Shown here: piece after piece, positions 1 through 8,473 of the stretch
How positions within the stretch are numbered: the first letter of the stretch is position 1
Layout: every line of letters begins with the position of its first letter
Assembly (NCBI GenBank): GCA_050299335.1
Contig: JBNKVT010000008.1
Span: forward strand, 172,726 to 236,725
Direction: 5' to 3'
From: JBNKVT01 sp050299335
GTDB lineage: Bacteria > Pseudomonadota > Alphaproteobacteria > Rhodobacterales > Rhodobacteraceae
Length of the DNA stretch: 64,000 nt
The notes under the pieces: model-generated
Databases searched by the model: none
What the model saw: only the letters and a program-made list of their open reading frames with translations
Told to the model about the DNA's origin: nothing
Position numbers and translations under genes: made by a program

Positions 1-448
1 TGAGGTCCTTCGAGATGCGGGTGGACAGATCGGTGAATCCCGGCACTTCGGACATGGTCTTGTAAGTGTTCACGATCGGTCTGCCGTCGACATAGGCCCA
101 CATCCAGTCGGAAAAGCCCTGCCGCGCCTCGATCTGCTGCCAGGCGGCGGCGGAGCGGATCGCTGCTTCGATCTTGCCGCGATGGCGGATGATCCCGGCA
201 TCGTCGAGCAGGCGCACGACATCCGCCTCGGTGAACGCCGCCACCCTGGCCGGATCGAACCCGGCAAAGGCGGCGCGGAAATTCTCGCGTTTTCTCAGGA
301 TCGTGATCCAGCTCAGTCCGGCCTGGAACCCGTCGAGGATCAATTTTTCCCACAGCGCCCGTCCATCATATTCGGGCACCCCCCATTCGGTGTCGTGGTA
401 GTTGACGTAAAGTTGATCCTTTCCACACCACGGACAGCGGTTCTCCAT
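1..448 (-). CDS. tag: DNA-3-methyladenine glycosylase I, partial
   Basis: Base-excision repair glycosylase that removes 3-methyladenine from alkylated DNA in the cytoplasm. The N-terminal part reads MENRCPWCGKDQLYVNYHD, followed by TEWGVP, EYDGRALWEKLILDGFQAG and LSWITILRKR. This is the Tag order, including the N-terminal Cys of the structural zinc site and the Glu of the helix-hairpin-helix region. The start is the ATG at 448. About 149 residues are present and the C-terminal end, with the remaining zinc ligands, lies beyond the left edge of the window. The family assignment is firm; the gene cannot be judged intact from this window. Confidence 0.9.
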   Translation of the reverse strand, partial: MENRCPWCGKDQLYVNYHDTEWGVPEYDGRALWEKLILDGFQAGLSWITILRKRENFRAAFAGFDPARVAAFTEADVVRLLDDAGIIRHRGKIEAAIRSAAAWQQIEARQGFSDWMWAYVDGRPIVNTYKTMSEVPGFTDLSTRISKDL

Positions 449-552
449 CGGCCCTACCTCAACATGTTGCGATTGGAACATTTTTAGAACATTTTGGCAC
501 AATACACGAACACTTAACGGGTGCCAGTCTAATATCGGCGTGTCAGAGTGAA

Positions 553-1410
553 ATGGAACGTGACATGGAAATCCGTGGCACCGAGACCCCGGTCCAGTTG
601 GCTACCGGAGATACGGCTATCGAGGACGTGCAAGACTTCACAAAAAGCCGCACCGACGCCATGCGTGCCGAGGTGGCGGACGCGGTGCGCGAAGGTCGGC
701 TGACCATCGCCTTTCAGCCTGTCACCGGTGCGGGCGCGACCCCGGGCATCGCCTTTCACGAGGCGCTGTTGCGCATGGTCGATCACACCGGTGCGCTGGT
801 CCCCGCGGCACGGTTCCTGCCCTTGTTTCACGAACCCGAATTTGGCCAGATCCTCGATAATACCGCGCTGAAGCGCTCCCTGCAGGCGCTGAAGGCCGAT
901 CTCAGCCTGCGGGTCTCGGTCAATGTCAGCGCCCTGTCCTTCGGCTGCGAGGAATGGCTGTCGCTGCTCGACGAGGCCGGGCGCTCCCTGCCCGATATCG
1001 CCCGGCGGATGGTCGTCGAATTTCCCGAAGCGGATGCGCTCCGCGATCTCGACCGCACGAAGGCCTTCATGGATCAGCTGGCCCGGCGCGGAGTGGCCCT
1101 GGCACTCGACCGGTTCGCGGCGAACGAGATCTGGATGTCGCGGCTGCATAATTTCCGCTTCGATCTGGTGAAATTCGACGGCCGCCTGTTTTGCGACGGT
1201 GATGCCGGCCAGGAAAACGCGGTGCGCGCCCGGTCGATGATCAAGGCGGCGCGGGAATTCAAGATGGCGACGGTGGCGGAATTCGTGGAAACCTCCGATA
1301 TGGCGGCAGAGGCCAGGCGGCTGGGGATCGACTGTCTGCAGGGGTTCCTGATCGGAGCCCCGGAATTGCAGTGGAAACGGGCACCCGGAATGCTTGAACC
1401 GGTGCCGTGA
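553..1410 (+). CDS. EAL-domain protein with altered metal-site residues
   Basis: 285 residues, a stand-alone EAL domain with no visible GGDEF, PAS or membrane segment. Active phosphodiesterases of this family hydrolyse cyclic di-GMP. The signature HEALLRM (E70-A71-L72), the Asn of NVSALS (N124), the EFPE motif (E156, E159), KFD (D209), AEFVET (E243, E246) and QGF are present. The metal-binding DDFG motif reads DRFA (186-189), so the second Asp is Arg, and the following GxGxSSL loop is lost. The protein may therefore bind c-di-GMP as an effector rather than degrade it; that is inference. It stands alone between tag and hspQ with no evident operon partner. Confidence 0.85.
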   Translation: MERDMEIRGTETPVQLATGDTAIEDVQDFTKSRTDAMRAEVADAVREGRLTIAFQPVTGAGATPGIAFHEALLRMVDHTGALVPAARFLPLFHEPEFGQILDNTALKRSLQALKADLSLRVSVNVSALSFGCEEWLSLLDEAGRSLPDIARRMVVEFPEADALRDLDRTKAFMDQLARRGVALALDRFAANEIWMSRLHNFRFDLVKFDGRLFCDGDAGQENAVRARSMIKAAREFKMATVAEFVETSDMAAEARRLGIDCLQGFLIGAPELQWKRAPGMLEPVP

Positions 1411-1644
1411 GCCCTGGCGGGGTCGTGTCACACCCCGCCCCATTCCGGCGCCATGGCGATTCGTCCCAGGCCGAGATCATGGATAAGCGGGCGGGTATCC
1501 GAATGTCACGCCGCTATCGGCATGGTCGGCAAGACGGCCGTCTTCGGCTATTTGCGACCTTGTCGCGTCACGGGCACTGGCCGCGCCGCCCGGGATGGCG
1601 CTTGCGCGGCATGATGCGTTCGGACGGTCCGTCCCCGATCCGCT

Positions 1645-1971
1645 TCAGTGCAGTTGACCACCCAGCGCGTATTGCCCGTCTTCGAGATGGCCGAACATTT
1701 CCGAGACCTCGGGATGATCGACCGGGTCGCCTGTTTCGTCGCGCACCAGGTTCTGCTCCGAGACATAGGCCACGTAATAGGAGGTCTCGTTCTCGGCCAG
1801 AAGATGGTAGAAGGGCTGGTCCTTGCGCGGCCGGTTGGCCTCGGGGATGGAATTGTACCATTCCTCGGTATTGGCGAATTCCGGATCGACGTCGAAGATC
1901 ACCCCGCGAAACGGGTGAACCCGGTGGCGGACCACCTGACCCAACTGGAATTTCGCCTGCGTCTTCAGCAT
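1645..1971 (-). CDS. hspQ: HspQ heat-shock / hemimethylated-DNA-binding family protein
   Basis: 108 residues. It shows the HspQ (YccV) pattern: FQLGQVVRHRVHPFRGVIFD near the N-terminus, then a WYNSIP block, then PFYHLLAENE and YVAYVSEQNL. In enterobacteria HspQ is a heat-shock protein that acts as a specificity factor for Lon protease. A purine-rich AAGGAAGG stretch precedes the ATG at 1971. It is followed by a 234-base gap to the EAL gene and has no operon partner. The family call is firm; the role in this organism is inferred. Confidence 0.9.
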   Translation of the reverse strand: MLKTQAKFQLGQVVRHRVHPFRGVIFDVDPEFANTEEWYNSIPEANRPRKDQPFYHLLAENETSYYVAYVSEQNLVRDETGDPVDHPEVSEMFGHLEDGQYALGGQLH

Positions 1972-2116
1972 TTCCGGCCTTTGCCTTCCTTCCGATTGCG
2001 GGCAATTTTAGAGAGGCCGCCTTGCCTTGTCCACCGATAGCAGGCCGAACCCGCCGATGGCGGAGAGGGAATGACGGACAAGTGACGCATAATTCGTTGA
2101 ATTCATTTCTTTAACC

Positions 2117-3016
2117 CTAAGGCCAGTCATAGGCCGTGTTCGCCGCCTCGTGCCCCGGCTCGCTGCGGTCACGGCGCAGCGCCCGGAAGCGCCCGGGCGG
2201 CACGCCTTCGAGGGTCTTGAAGAACCGGTTGAACTGCGGGGCGGAGGCAAACCCCAGGAGCCCGCCGATCTGGTCCACCGAAAGGGCCGAGCTTTCCAGC
2301 AGCCGCCGCGCCTCCAGCATCAGCCGCGCGCGGATCAGCGCCCCCGGACCACGCCCGAATTCGCGGGTGCAGACATCGCCCAGCCGGTCCCGCGACATGT
2401 CGAGGGCCGTCGCATAGCGCGCCACCGTCCAGCGGTCGCGGAAATTGGCTTCGACGAGGGTGACGAAGCGGCGCGCCAGTGGCTGCGACAGGGCCGACAT
2501 ATCGCTGAAAGAGGCCGCCGCCTGCGCCCGGAAGAGATGAACCAGCAGCAACCCAAGCTGCGCATTGATTACCGAAGCCGACATCTGCCCCGGCTGCCGT
2601 GTCTCGGCGAGAATGGCCCGGAAACAGGCCGAGACCGCCTCGGCAAGCTCGCGGTCACCGGTCAGCGGCAGGAAGGCCAGCCGTTCCGCCAGAAAGGTCA
2701 GCTCCGCCGCCTCGGGAATGTGCCTCAGCGCCTGGCTGAGCGCCTGGGGCCCGAGCAGGAGATGGGTACTGTGCGACCCGGCCGCCAGGCGCAGCCGCAT
2801 CTCGCGGGTCCAGGGAACCCAGGCGACCATCGGGCCGTCCAGCCGGTGTTCGGCCACGTCGCTTTGGAAACGCGCCTCCCCCCGCTCCAGAAACAGCACG
2901 CGGACATTGCGCGCGCCCCACAGCCCGGCTCCTCCGATTGTCCGAGGTTGCAGGGCGCTGGAAAAGCTTTCGGCGCGGACCGGTGGCTCGCTGGTATCGG
3001 TAACATGGGAGATCAT
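2117..3016 (-). CDS. AraC-family transcriptional regulator
   Basis: 299 residues from the ATG at 3016. An N-terminal cupin-like sensor region is followed by an AraC-type double helix-turn-helix in about the last 100 residues (from FVTLVEANFRDRW, through ATALDMSRDRLGDVC, to the second helix region ALSVDQIGGLLGFAS and APQFNRFFK). This matches the HTH_18 family. It is divergent from the aldehyde dehydrogenase at 3166, with a 149-base shared upstream region, so it is the likely regulator of the 3166-11229 transporter cluster. An in-frame upstream ATG at 3085 would extend into that promoter region and is less likely. The inducer is unknown. Confidence 0.88.
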   Translation of the reverse strand: MISHVTDTSEPPVRAESFSSALQPRTIGGAGLWGARNVRVLFLERGEARFQSDVAEHRLDGPMVAWVPWTREMRLRLAAGSHSTHLLLGPQALSQALRHIPEAAELTFLAERLAFLPLTGDRELAEAVSACFRAILAETRQPGQMSASVINAQLGLLLVHLFRAQAAASFSDMSALSQPLARRFVTLVEANFRDRWTVARYATALDMSRDRLGDVCTREFGRGPGALIRARLMLEARRLLESSALSVDQIGGLLGFASAPQFNRFFKTLEGVPPGRFRALRRDRSEPGHEAANTAYDWP

Positions 3017-3165
3017 GCGCGGATTCCCCGCAAAATGATAATAATTCCCCGCAAAACAGCATTTACTTCGCCGCCAGTCAAGCAATCCTACATGCCGGTC
3101 TTGGGAGACGGCGGGCGGCAGAGGTCGTGCCGACCGTCTGGAGACGCCCCTGGGAGGAACCTTCG

Positions 3166-4668
3166 GTGTTCGTTGCGAACCTGATCATCAATGGCCGTCA
3201 TGTCGGCGCCTCGGACGGGCACACGTTCCAGCGAGTCGGCCGGCGCACCGGTACCGTGGTCACCCGGGCCGCCGCCTGCGACGCCGGGGCGGCGATGGCT
3301 GCGGTCGACGCGGCCGCCGCGGCCTTTCCCGACTGGTCCGCCGCCGATCCCGCCCTCAGGGCCGATATCCTGACCCGGGCGATCGGGTTGTTCGACGAGA
3401 AATCCGACCAGCTGATCGACATTGCCTGTCACGAGACCGGCGCCGCGCCGGAATGGATCCGGTTCAATATCACCATCGCGCAGGACATGTTGAAACAGGC
3501 CGCCGGGCTGACTGGTCTGTTGGGCGAGGACCCGTCCGAGGCCACCGCCGCCGCCCCCAAGGGCATGCGCTATTCGGTGATCCGCAAGCCCGCGGGGGTC
3601 GTCCTTGGCATCGCGCCGTGGAACGCGCCGGTGACCCTGGCCGTCCGCGCCGTCGCCGCCCCGCTGGCGCTGGGCAATACCGTGGTCCTGAAGGCCTCCG
3701 AGCTTTGCCCCAAGACCCACGAGACGGTCGCGGATATCTTCGCCGAGGCGGGGCTGCCCGCCGGGGTCCTGAATTTCATCACCAACGCCCCGGACGCTGC
3801 AAGCGACGTTGTCACAACGCTGATTTCCCACCCCGCCATCCGCCGCATCAACTTCACCGGCTCGACCCGTGTCGGCCGCGAAGTGGCCGAGATCGCGGCG
3901 CGTCATTGCAAACGCTGCCTGCTGGAACTCAGCGGCAAGGGCACGATCCTTGTCCTCGACGATGCCGACATCGAGGCCGCCGCCCGCGCCGCCGCCCATG
4001 CGGCGTTCTTCAACCAGGGCCAGATCTGTATGTCCGCCGACCGGATCGTGATCGATGAGCGGGTGGCCGACGATTTCGTAACCCTCTTCCGCGCCGAAGC
4101 GGAGCGCCTGCGCGCGCCGCAACCGGGCAGCGACGACGGCCCCCTGGGAGCGATCATCTCGCCCGAGGCCGCGATGCGGATCGAGGGACTGATCGACGAT
4201 GCCCTCAGCCGCGGCGCCGACCTGGTCACCGGCGGCGAGGTCTTCGGTACCGCGATGCAGCCGACCATCCTTGACCGGGTGTCCTACGGGATGCGGCTTT
4301 ACGACGAGGAGGCCTTCGGGCCGCTGGCCGGGATCATCCGTGTCGCCGACGCCGAAGAAGCGGTCACCATCGCCAATGACACCGATTACGGGCTGGTGGC
4401 GGCGGTGTTCAGCCGCGATCTCGACCGGGCGCGCCGCATCGCCGGGCAGATCGAGGCGGGGATGGTGCATATCAACGGCTCGACCGTCTATGACGACCCG
4501 ATGATGCCCTTGGGCGGGGTCAAGGCCTCGGGCTATGGGCGGTTCGGAGGCCGGGCGGTCGTCGAAGAGTTTACCGAGATCCAGTGGATCACCGAGCGGG
4601 CGGAGCCCGCGGATATCCTGTTCGGGCAGGAGGCCCGCGCAGTCAACGCAGTACCCAGGGAGGAATAG
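3166..4668 (+). CDS. NAD(P)-dependent aldehyde dehydrogenase (vanillin/salicylaldehyde dehydrogenase-like)
   Basis: 500 residues from a GTG at 3166, preceded by the ribosome-binding site GGGAGGAAC at 3152-3160. A further GTG upstream at 3127 lacks such a site. ALDH superfamily motifs are present: APWNAPV for cofactor entry, NFTGST with the nucleotide-binding region, the general-base Glu in LLELSGKG, the catalytic Cys in NQGQICMSADR, and EEAFGPL near the C-terminus. The sequence resembles aromatic-aldehyde dehydrogenases, but substrate cannot be assigned. It is the first gene of the transporter operon; its stop is directly followed by the binding-protein ATG at 4670. A second ALDH closes the operon. 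Confidence 0.9.
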   Translation: MFVANLIINGRHVGASDGHTFQRVGRRTGTVVTRAAACDAGAAMAAVDAAAAAFPDWSAADPALRADILTRAIGLFDEKSDQLIDIACHETGAAPEWIRFNITIAQDMLKQAAGLTGLLGEDPSEATAAAPKGMRYSVIRKPAGVVLGIAPWNAPVTLAVRAVAAPLALGNTVVLKASELCPKTHETVADIFAEAGLPAGVLNFITNAPDAASDVVTTLISHPAIRRINFTGSTRVGREVAEIAARHCKRCLLELSGKGTILVLDDADIEAAARAAAHAAFFNQGQICMSADRIVIDERVADDFVTLFRAEAERLRAPQPGSDDGPLGAIISPEAAMRIEGLIDDALSRGADLVTGGEVFGTAMQPTILDRVSYGMRLYDEEAFGPLAGIIRVADAEEAVTIANDTDYGLVAAVFSRDLDRARRIAGQIEAGMVHINGSTVYDDPMMPLGGVKASGYGRFGGRAVVEEFTEIQWITERAEPADILFGQEARAVNAVPREE

Positions 4669-4669
4669 A

Positions 4670-5875
4670 ATGAAACGCAGAACCTTTGCCAAGCTGACCA
4701 CAGCGCTCGTCGCTGCCGGGGCGTTCTCGATGGCGTCGGCCGCCAGTGCCGAAGTGTTGAAAATCGGTGCCGTCGCGCCCAAGACCGGGCCGCTGGCCGG
4801 TGGGGCGGTCGTGACTTTCTGGCCGAATGTGCAGCTTTGGGCCCATGACGTGAACGCGCGTGGCGGGCTCGATGTCGGCGGGGTCAAGTACACCGTCGAG
4901 ATCATCGAATATGACGACCAGACCAATCCCGGCGAGACCATCAAGGCGGTGCAGCGGCTGGCGACTCAGGACGAGGCGGATTTCATCCTCGCGCCCTATG
5001 GGACCGGCCTCAACATCGCCGCCGCGCCGATCTTCGCCCGCTATGGCTATCCGATGATCACCCATACGGCGATTTCCGACCAGATCGAGGAACTGTCCGA
5101 GAAATTCCCCAACATGTATTTCACCCTCGGCGGCGCGACCGGGCTTGCCGGTGGCGTGGTCGAGGTGCTGAGCGACCTGCGCGAGCGCGGCGAGATCGGC
5201 AGCCGGGTGGCCATGGTCAACGTCGCCGACGCCTTCGGCATCGAACTGGCCGAGGTCGCAAGGCCCCAGTTCGAGGAGGCCGGGTTCGAGATCGTCTATG
5301 ACACCTCCTATCCGCTCGGCACTCAGGACCTGTCGCCTGTCGTGAAGGGTGCCAAGGATGCCAACCCGGATGCCTTCGTCGCCTGGTCCTATCCGCCCGA
5401 CACCTTCGGGCTGACCGCACAGGCCAAGGTCGAGAATCTCGACGTCAAGGCCTTCTACACAGCCGTCGCCACCGCCTTCCCGGCCTATCTCGGCGCCAAT
5501 GGTGCCTCGGCGGAAGGCGTGCTCGGTGCCGGGGGCGTTTATGCCGATGGCGCGGCGTTCCAGGAATACGCCGCCCGCCACGAGGAAGTCACCGGCGAGA
5601 AGCCCGACTTCTGGGCCTCGGGCATGGCCTATGCCTCGTTCCAGATCCTGGAGCAGGCGATCGAGGCCACGGATTCCATCGACCGGGCCGTGGTCAGCGA
5701 GTACATCGCCAATAACAGTTTCGAGACCGTGATGGGCACCATCACCTGGGACGAGAACAACAACAACGCCCATTACTGGACCGTCGGTCAGTGGCAGGGC
5801 GGCGTGTTCAAGGGCGTGGCGTCGACGGGCCGTGAAGGCGCCGTCGAGGTGCAGGTCAAGACCGGTTGGGAATAA
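4670..5875 (+). CDS. HAAT-family ABC transporter periplasmic binding protein (LivJ-like)
   Basis: 401 residues from the ATG at 4670, with AGGGAGGAA just upstream. The N-terminus is a Sec signal peptide (MKRRTFAKLTTALVAAGAFS, cleavage after an ASAASA-type motif). The mature protein begins EVLKIGAVAPKTGPLAGG, the usual opening of type I periplasmic binding proteins of the branched-chain amino acid/amide class. It captures the ligand in the periplasm for the LivHMGF-like complex encoded next. Paired with two aldehyde dehydrogenases, the ligand is probably not an ordinary amino acid; an aromatic or aldehyde-yielding compound is an inference. A strong hairpin follows the gene. Confidence 0.9.
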   Translation: MKRRTFAKLTTALVAAGAFSMASAASAEVLKIGAVAPKTGPLAGGAVVTFWPNVQLWAHDVNARGGLDVGGVKYTVEIIEYDDQTNPGETIKAVQRLATQDEADFILAPYGTGLNIAAAPIFARYGYPMITHTAISDQIEELSEKFPNMYFTLGGATGLAGGVVEVLSDLRERGEIGSRVAMVNVADAFGIELAEVARPQFEEAGFEIVYDTSYPLGTQDLSPVVKGAKDANPDAFVAWSYPPDTFGLTAQAKVENLDVKAFYTAVATAFPAYLGANGASAEGVLGAGGVYADGAAFQEYAARHEEVTGEKPDFWASGMAYASFQILEQAIEATDSIDRAVVSEYIANNSFETVMGTITWDENNNNAHYWTVGQWQGGVFKGVASTGREGAVEVQVKTGWE

Positions 5876-5883
5876 CGCACGGA

Positions 5884-5911
5884 ACCGGCCCCGGAATGTC
5901 CCGGGGCCGGT
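5884..5911 (+). terminator. Strong hairpin between binding-protein and permease genes
   Basis: An 11-base perfect stem (ACCGGCCCCGG / CCGGGGCCGGT) with a 6-base loop lies nine bases after the binding-protein stop. There is no clear U-run, so it is more likely an mRNA-stabilising or partial-termination element that raises binding-protein yield relative to the permeases than a full terminator. Confidence 0.7.
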
Positions 5912-5934
5912 CCATCCTTGTTCTGGTGAGGTAA

Positions 5935-6801
5935 ATGGACATCCTGATTACCGGCCTCCTTCTGGGCGGCACCTATGCGCTGATCGCCATGGGGCTGAAC
6001 CTGCAATATGGCATGTCGAGGATCATGAACCTCGCCAATGGCGAGATGCTGGTCGCCGGCGCTTTCGCCGCCTTCTGGTTCTGGACCTCGGCGCAGGTGA
6101 GCCCGCTTTTGACCATTTTCCTCGTCGCCCCCATCGCCTTCGCGGTCAACTGGCTGATCTATGTCGTCATCCTGCGCCCGCTCGTGCGCCGCGCCAAATC
6201 ACGCGGTCAATTGGAAGTCGACGCCATCCTCACCACATTCGGCCTGTCCTTCGTCGGCGTCGGCCTGATGCTGGCGAGTTTCGGCGGCGACTATTTCAGC
6301 TACACCTACCTTCTGACCCCGGTCGAGTTCCTCGGCGAGACCTATGCGCTCAACCGTCTCACCGCCTTTTTCGCCGCCGTCATCATCTGCGGGTTGCTCT
6401 ATCTCTGGCTCAACCATTCCCGCGCCGGCATGTCGATCCGCGCCATCGCCGTTTCCCCTGACAGCGCCCGGCTCGTCGGCATCAACGTCCCACGCCTTTC
6501 GGCGCTGGCCTTCGCGCTGGGCGGTGCCGTCACCGCCATCGGCGGATCGCTGATCTCGACCTTCCTGACCCTCGACGCCTCCACCGGCGTCATCTTCACC
6601 CTCAAGGCGCTCGTGATCGTCATCATGGGCGGGGTTGGCGACGTAAGGGGCACCATCGTCGCCGCCCTGCTGCTCGGCATCCTCGAGACCTTCGTCGCCA
6701 CCGTGATCGACCCCGGCCTGACCCTCGCCGCCGCGTATCTCTTGTTCATCCTCATCCTTCTCATCCGCCCCCAGGGCCTGTTCGGCCGGAGCCAGACATG
6801 A
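5935..6801 (+). CDS. HAAT-family ABC permease (LivH-like)
   Basis: 288 residues, a polytopic inner-membrane protein with the LivH pattern: an N-terminal GLLLGGTYALIAMGLNLQYG segment, the RIMNLANGEMLVAGA block, and the C-terminal FTLKALVIVIMGGVGDVRGT motif that contacts the ATPase. It forms one half of the translocation pore with the LivM-like protein, whose ATG overlaps its stop (ATGA at 6798-6801), indicating translational coupling. Length is normal for the family. Confidence 0.92.
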   Translation: MDILITGLLLGGTYALIAMGLNLQYGMSRIMNLANGEMLVAGAFAAFWFWTSAQVSPLLTIFLVAPIAFAVNWLIYVVILRPLVRRAKSRGQLEVDAILTTFGLSFVGVGLMLASFGGDYFSYTYLLTPVEFLGETYALNRLTAFFAAVIICGLLYLWLNHSRAGMSIRAIAVSPDSARLVGINVPRLSALAFALGGAVTAIGGSLISTFLTLDASTGVIFTLKALVIVIMGGVGDVRGTIVAALLLGILETFVATVIDPGLTLAAAYLLFILILLIRPQGLFGRSQT

Positions 6802-7745
6802 CCCGGCCAAACATGACCAGAATCGAGACCCGAAACGTCACCCTGACCATCCTCGCCCTGGCGGCTGCCGCCTGCCTGCCCTGGGTCGGCGGCGCCTATC
6901 TGCTGACCATCGGGGTCACCATCGCCATGTATACGGTGCTCGCCACCAGCTGGGCCCTCTTCTCCGGCCCCACCCACTACATCTCGCTCGCCACCGCCGC
7001 CTTCTACGGCGTCGGCACCTACACCGTCGGCATCGGGATCGAGACCGTGCCCTACTGGATCCTGCTCCCCATCGCCGGCATCCTCGGCGCCATCATGGCT
7101 GCCCTCGTCGGCCTCGCCACCCTGCGCCTGTCGGGGGTCTATTTCGTCATCTTCACGCTTGGATTGGCCGAACTCGTCCGACAGGTCCTCACCTGGGTGC
7201 AGAACATGACCGGGCAAAAGGGCCTCTACGTCCTCACCGAACTGACCGAGATCCATATCTACTGGCAACTCGTCGCGCTTGCCGGTCTCGTCTATCTCAC
7301 CGGCTGGCTGATCGGGCGGTCGCGGCTGGGCTTTGCGCTGAGGATCATCGGCGATGACGAGGAAGTCGCGCGCCATTCCGGCATCAACACGTCGCGGGCC
7401 AAGGTGCTGCTGTTCATGGTGTCGGGCTCGGTCGCCGCCATCACCGGCGCGATCCTGGCCCCGCGCTACATCTATATCGAACCCTCGCTGGCCTTCACCC
7501 CGATGCTGTCCTTCCAGGTCGTCATCATGGCGCTGTTGGGCGGCACCGGGCGGCTTTGGGGGCCGGTCGTGGGGGTCATTCCGTTCACGCTGCTGTGGGA
7601 GGCGATCTCGGCCAGCTTCCCCAACCAGACGACGCTGCTTCTGGGCTGCAGCTTCCTCATCATCGTCTACCTGCTGCCGAAGGGTTTCGTCGGTCTGCTG
7701 ACCACCATCCGCACGAAGATGAACGCGCGCGAGGGTTTCGCATGA
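6798..7745 (+). CDS. HAAT-family ABC permease (LivM-like)
   Basis: 315 residues, the second pore subunit. After a short polar N-terminus there are about eight to ten hydrophobic segments and the LivM motifs: YISLATAAFYGVG, LRLSGVYFVIFTLGLAELVR, and the coupling region RIIGDDEEVARHSGIN. The start overlaps the stop of the preceding permease. A second ATG at 6813 is also possible. The stop overlaps the ATG of the first ATPase (ATGA at 7742-7745). Confidence 0.92.
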   Translation: MTRPNMTRIETRNVTLTILALAAAACLPWVGGAYLLTIGVTIAMYTVLATSWALFSGPTHYISLATAAFYGVGTYTVGIGIETVPYWILLPIAGILGAIMAALVGLATLRLSGVYFVIFTLGLAELVRQVLTWVQNMTGQKGLYVLTELTEIHIYWQLVALAGLVYLTGWLIGRSRLGFALRIIGDDEEVARHSGINTSRAKVLLFMVSGSVAAITGAILAPRYIYIEPSLAFTPMLSFQVVIMALLGGTGRLWGPVVGVIPFTLLWEAISASFPNQTTLLLGCSFLIIVYLLPKGFVGLLTTIRTKMNAREGFA

Positions 7746-8473
7746 CCGAAACCGTTCTCTCCCTGCGCGGGGCCACCAAACGCTTCGGCGGGCTTGTCGC
7801 CGTCAACGAGCTCGATTTCGACGTCGCCGAGCACGAGGTCCTCGGCCTGATCGGCCCCAACGGCTCGGGCAAGTCCACGACGCTCAACCTGATCTCCGGC
7901 GCCTTCCCGATGACCTCCGGCTCGATCTCGCTGCGCGGCACACCGATCAGCCACCTCCCGGCCCAGGAGATCGCCCGCCGGGGCGTCGCCCGCACCTTCC
8001 AGCTGGTCCGCCTGCTGCCTTCGATGACGGTCCTGGAAAACGTCAAGGCCGGGGCCGTCTTCGGGCATCGGCGGCGCTGGGGGGCTGAAGCCGATGGCCA
8101 TGCGATGCGGATGCTGGAACTCGTCGGCCTCACCCGCCGCGCCCAAGCCCATATCGGTGAACTCACCTATATCGACACCAAGCGCGTCGAGCTCGCCCGG
8201 ACGCTGGCCTCTGACCCCCGCGTCCTCTTGCTCGACGAATGGCTGGCGGGCCTCAACCCGACCGAGCTGGAGGAAGGCATTGCGCTCGTCCACCGCCTCC
8301 GCGACGAGGGCCGCACGATCATCCTGGTCGAGCACGTCATGGATGCCATCCGCTCGCTCTGTGACCGCTGCGTGGTGATGTCTTCGGGGGTCAAGATCGC
8401 GGAAGGCACCACGGGCGAGGTGCTGAACGATCCGGAGGTGATCCGGGCCTATCTGGGGGAAGACGATGCTTGA
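7742..8473 (+). CDS. HAAT-family ABC ATPase (LivG-like)
   Basis: 243 residues. The Walker A motif is GPNGSGKST and the Walker B region is VLLLDEWLAGLNPTE. The ABC signature is atypical: the normal LSxGxQ stretch reads LTYIDTKRVELARTL, so the canonical Ser-Gly-Gly is absent. The sequence otherwise follows LivG, including ARTFQLVRLLPSMTVLENV. One of the two ATPases in HAAT transporters can carry a degenerate signature while the partner (LivF) keeps it; here LivF has a normal MSGGEQQ. The start is the ATG overlapping the LivM stop. Confidence 0.88.
   Translation: MTETVLSLRGATKRFGGLVAVNELDFDVAEHEVLGLIGPNGSGKSTTLNLISGAFPMTSGSISLRGTPISHLPAQEIARRGVARTFQLVRLLPSMTVLENVKAGAVFGHRRRWGAEADGHAMRMLELVGLTRRAQAHIGELTYIDTKRVELARTLASDPRVLLLDEWLAGLNPTELEEGIALVHRLRDEGRTIILVEHVMDAIRSLCDRCVVMSSGVKIAEGTTGEVLNDPEVIRAYLGEDDA

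Noticed and set aside
3088..4944. A 600-codon open frame on the minus strand opposite the first aldehyde dehydrogenase
   Set aside because: It is an antisense shadow of high-GC coding sequence; its product has no recognisable family pattern while the plus-strand frame is a complete ALDH.
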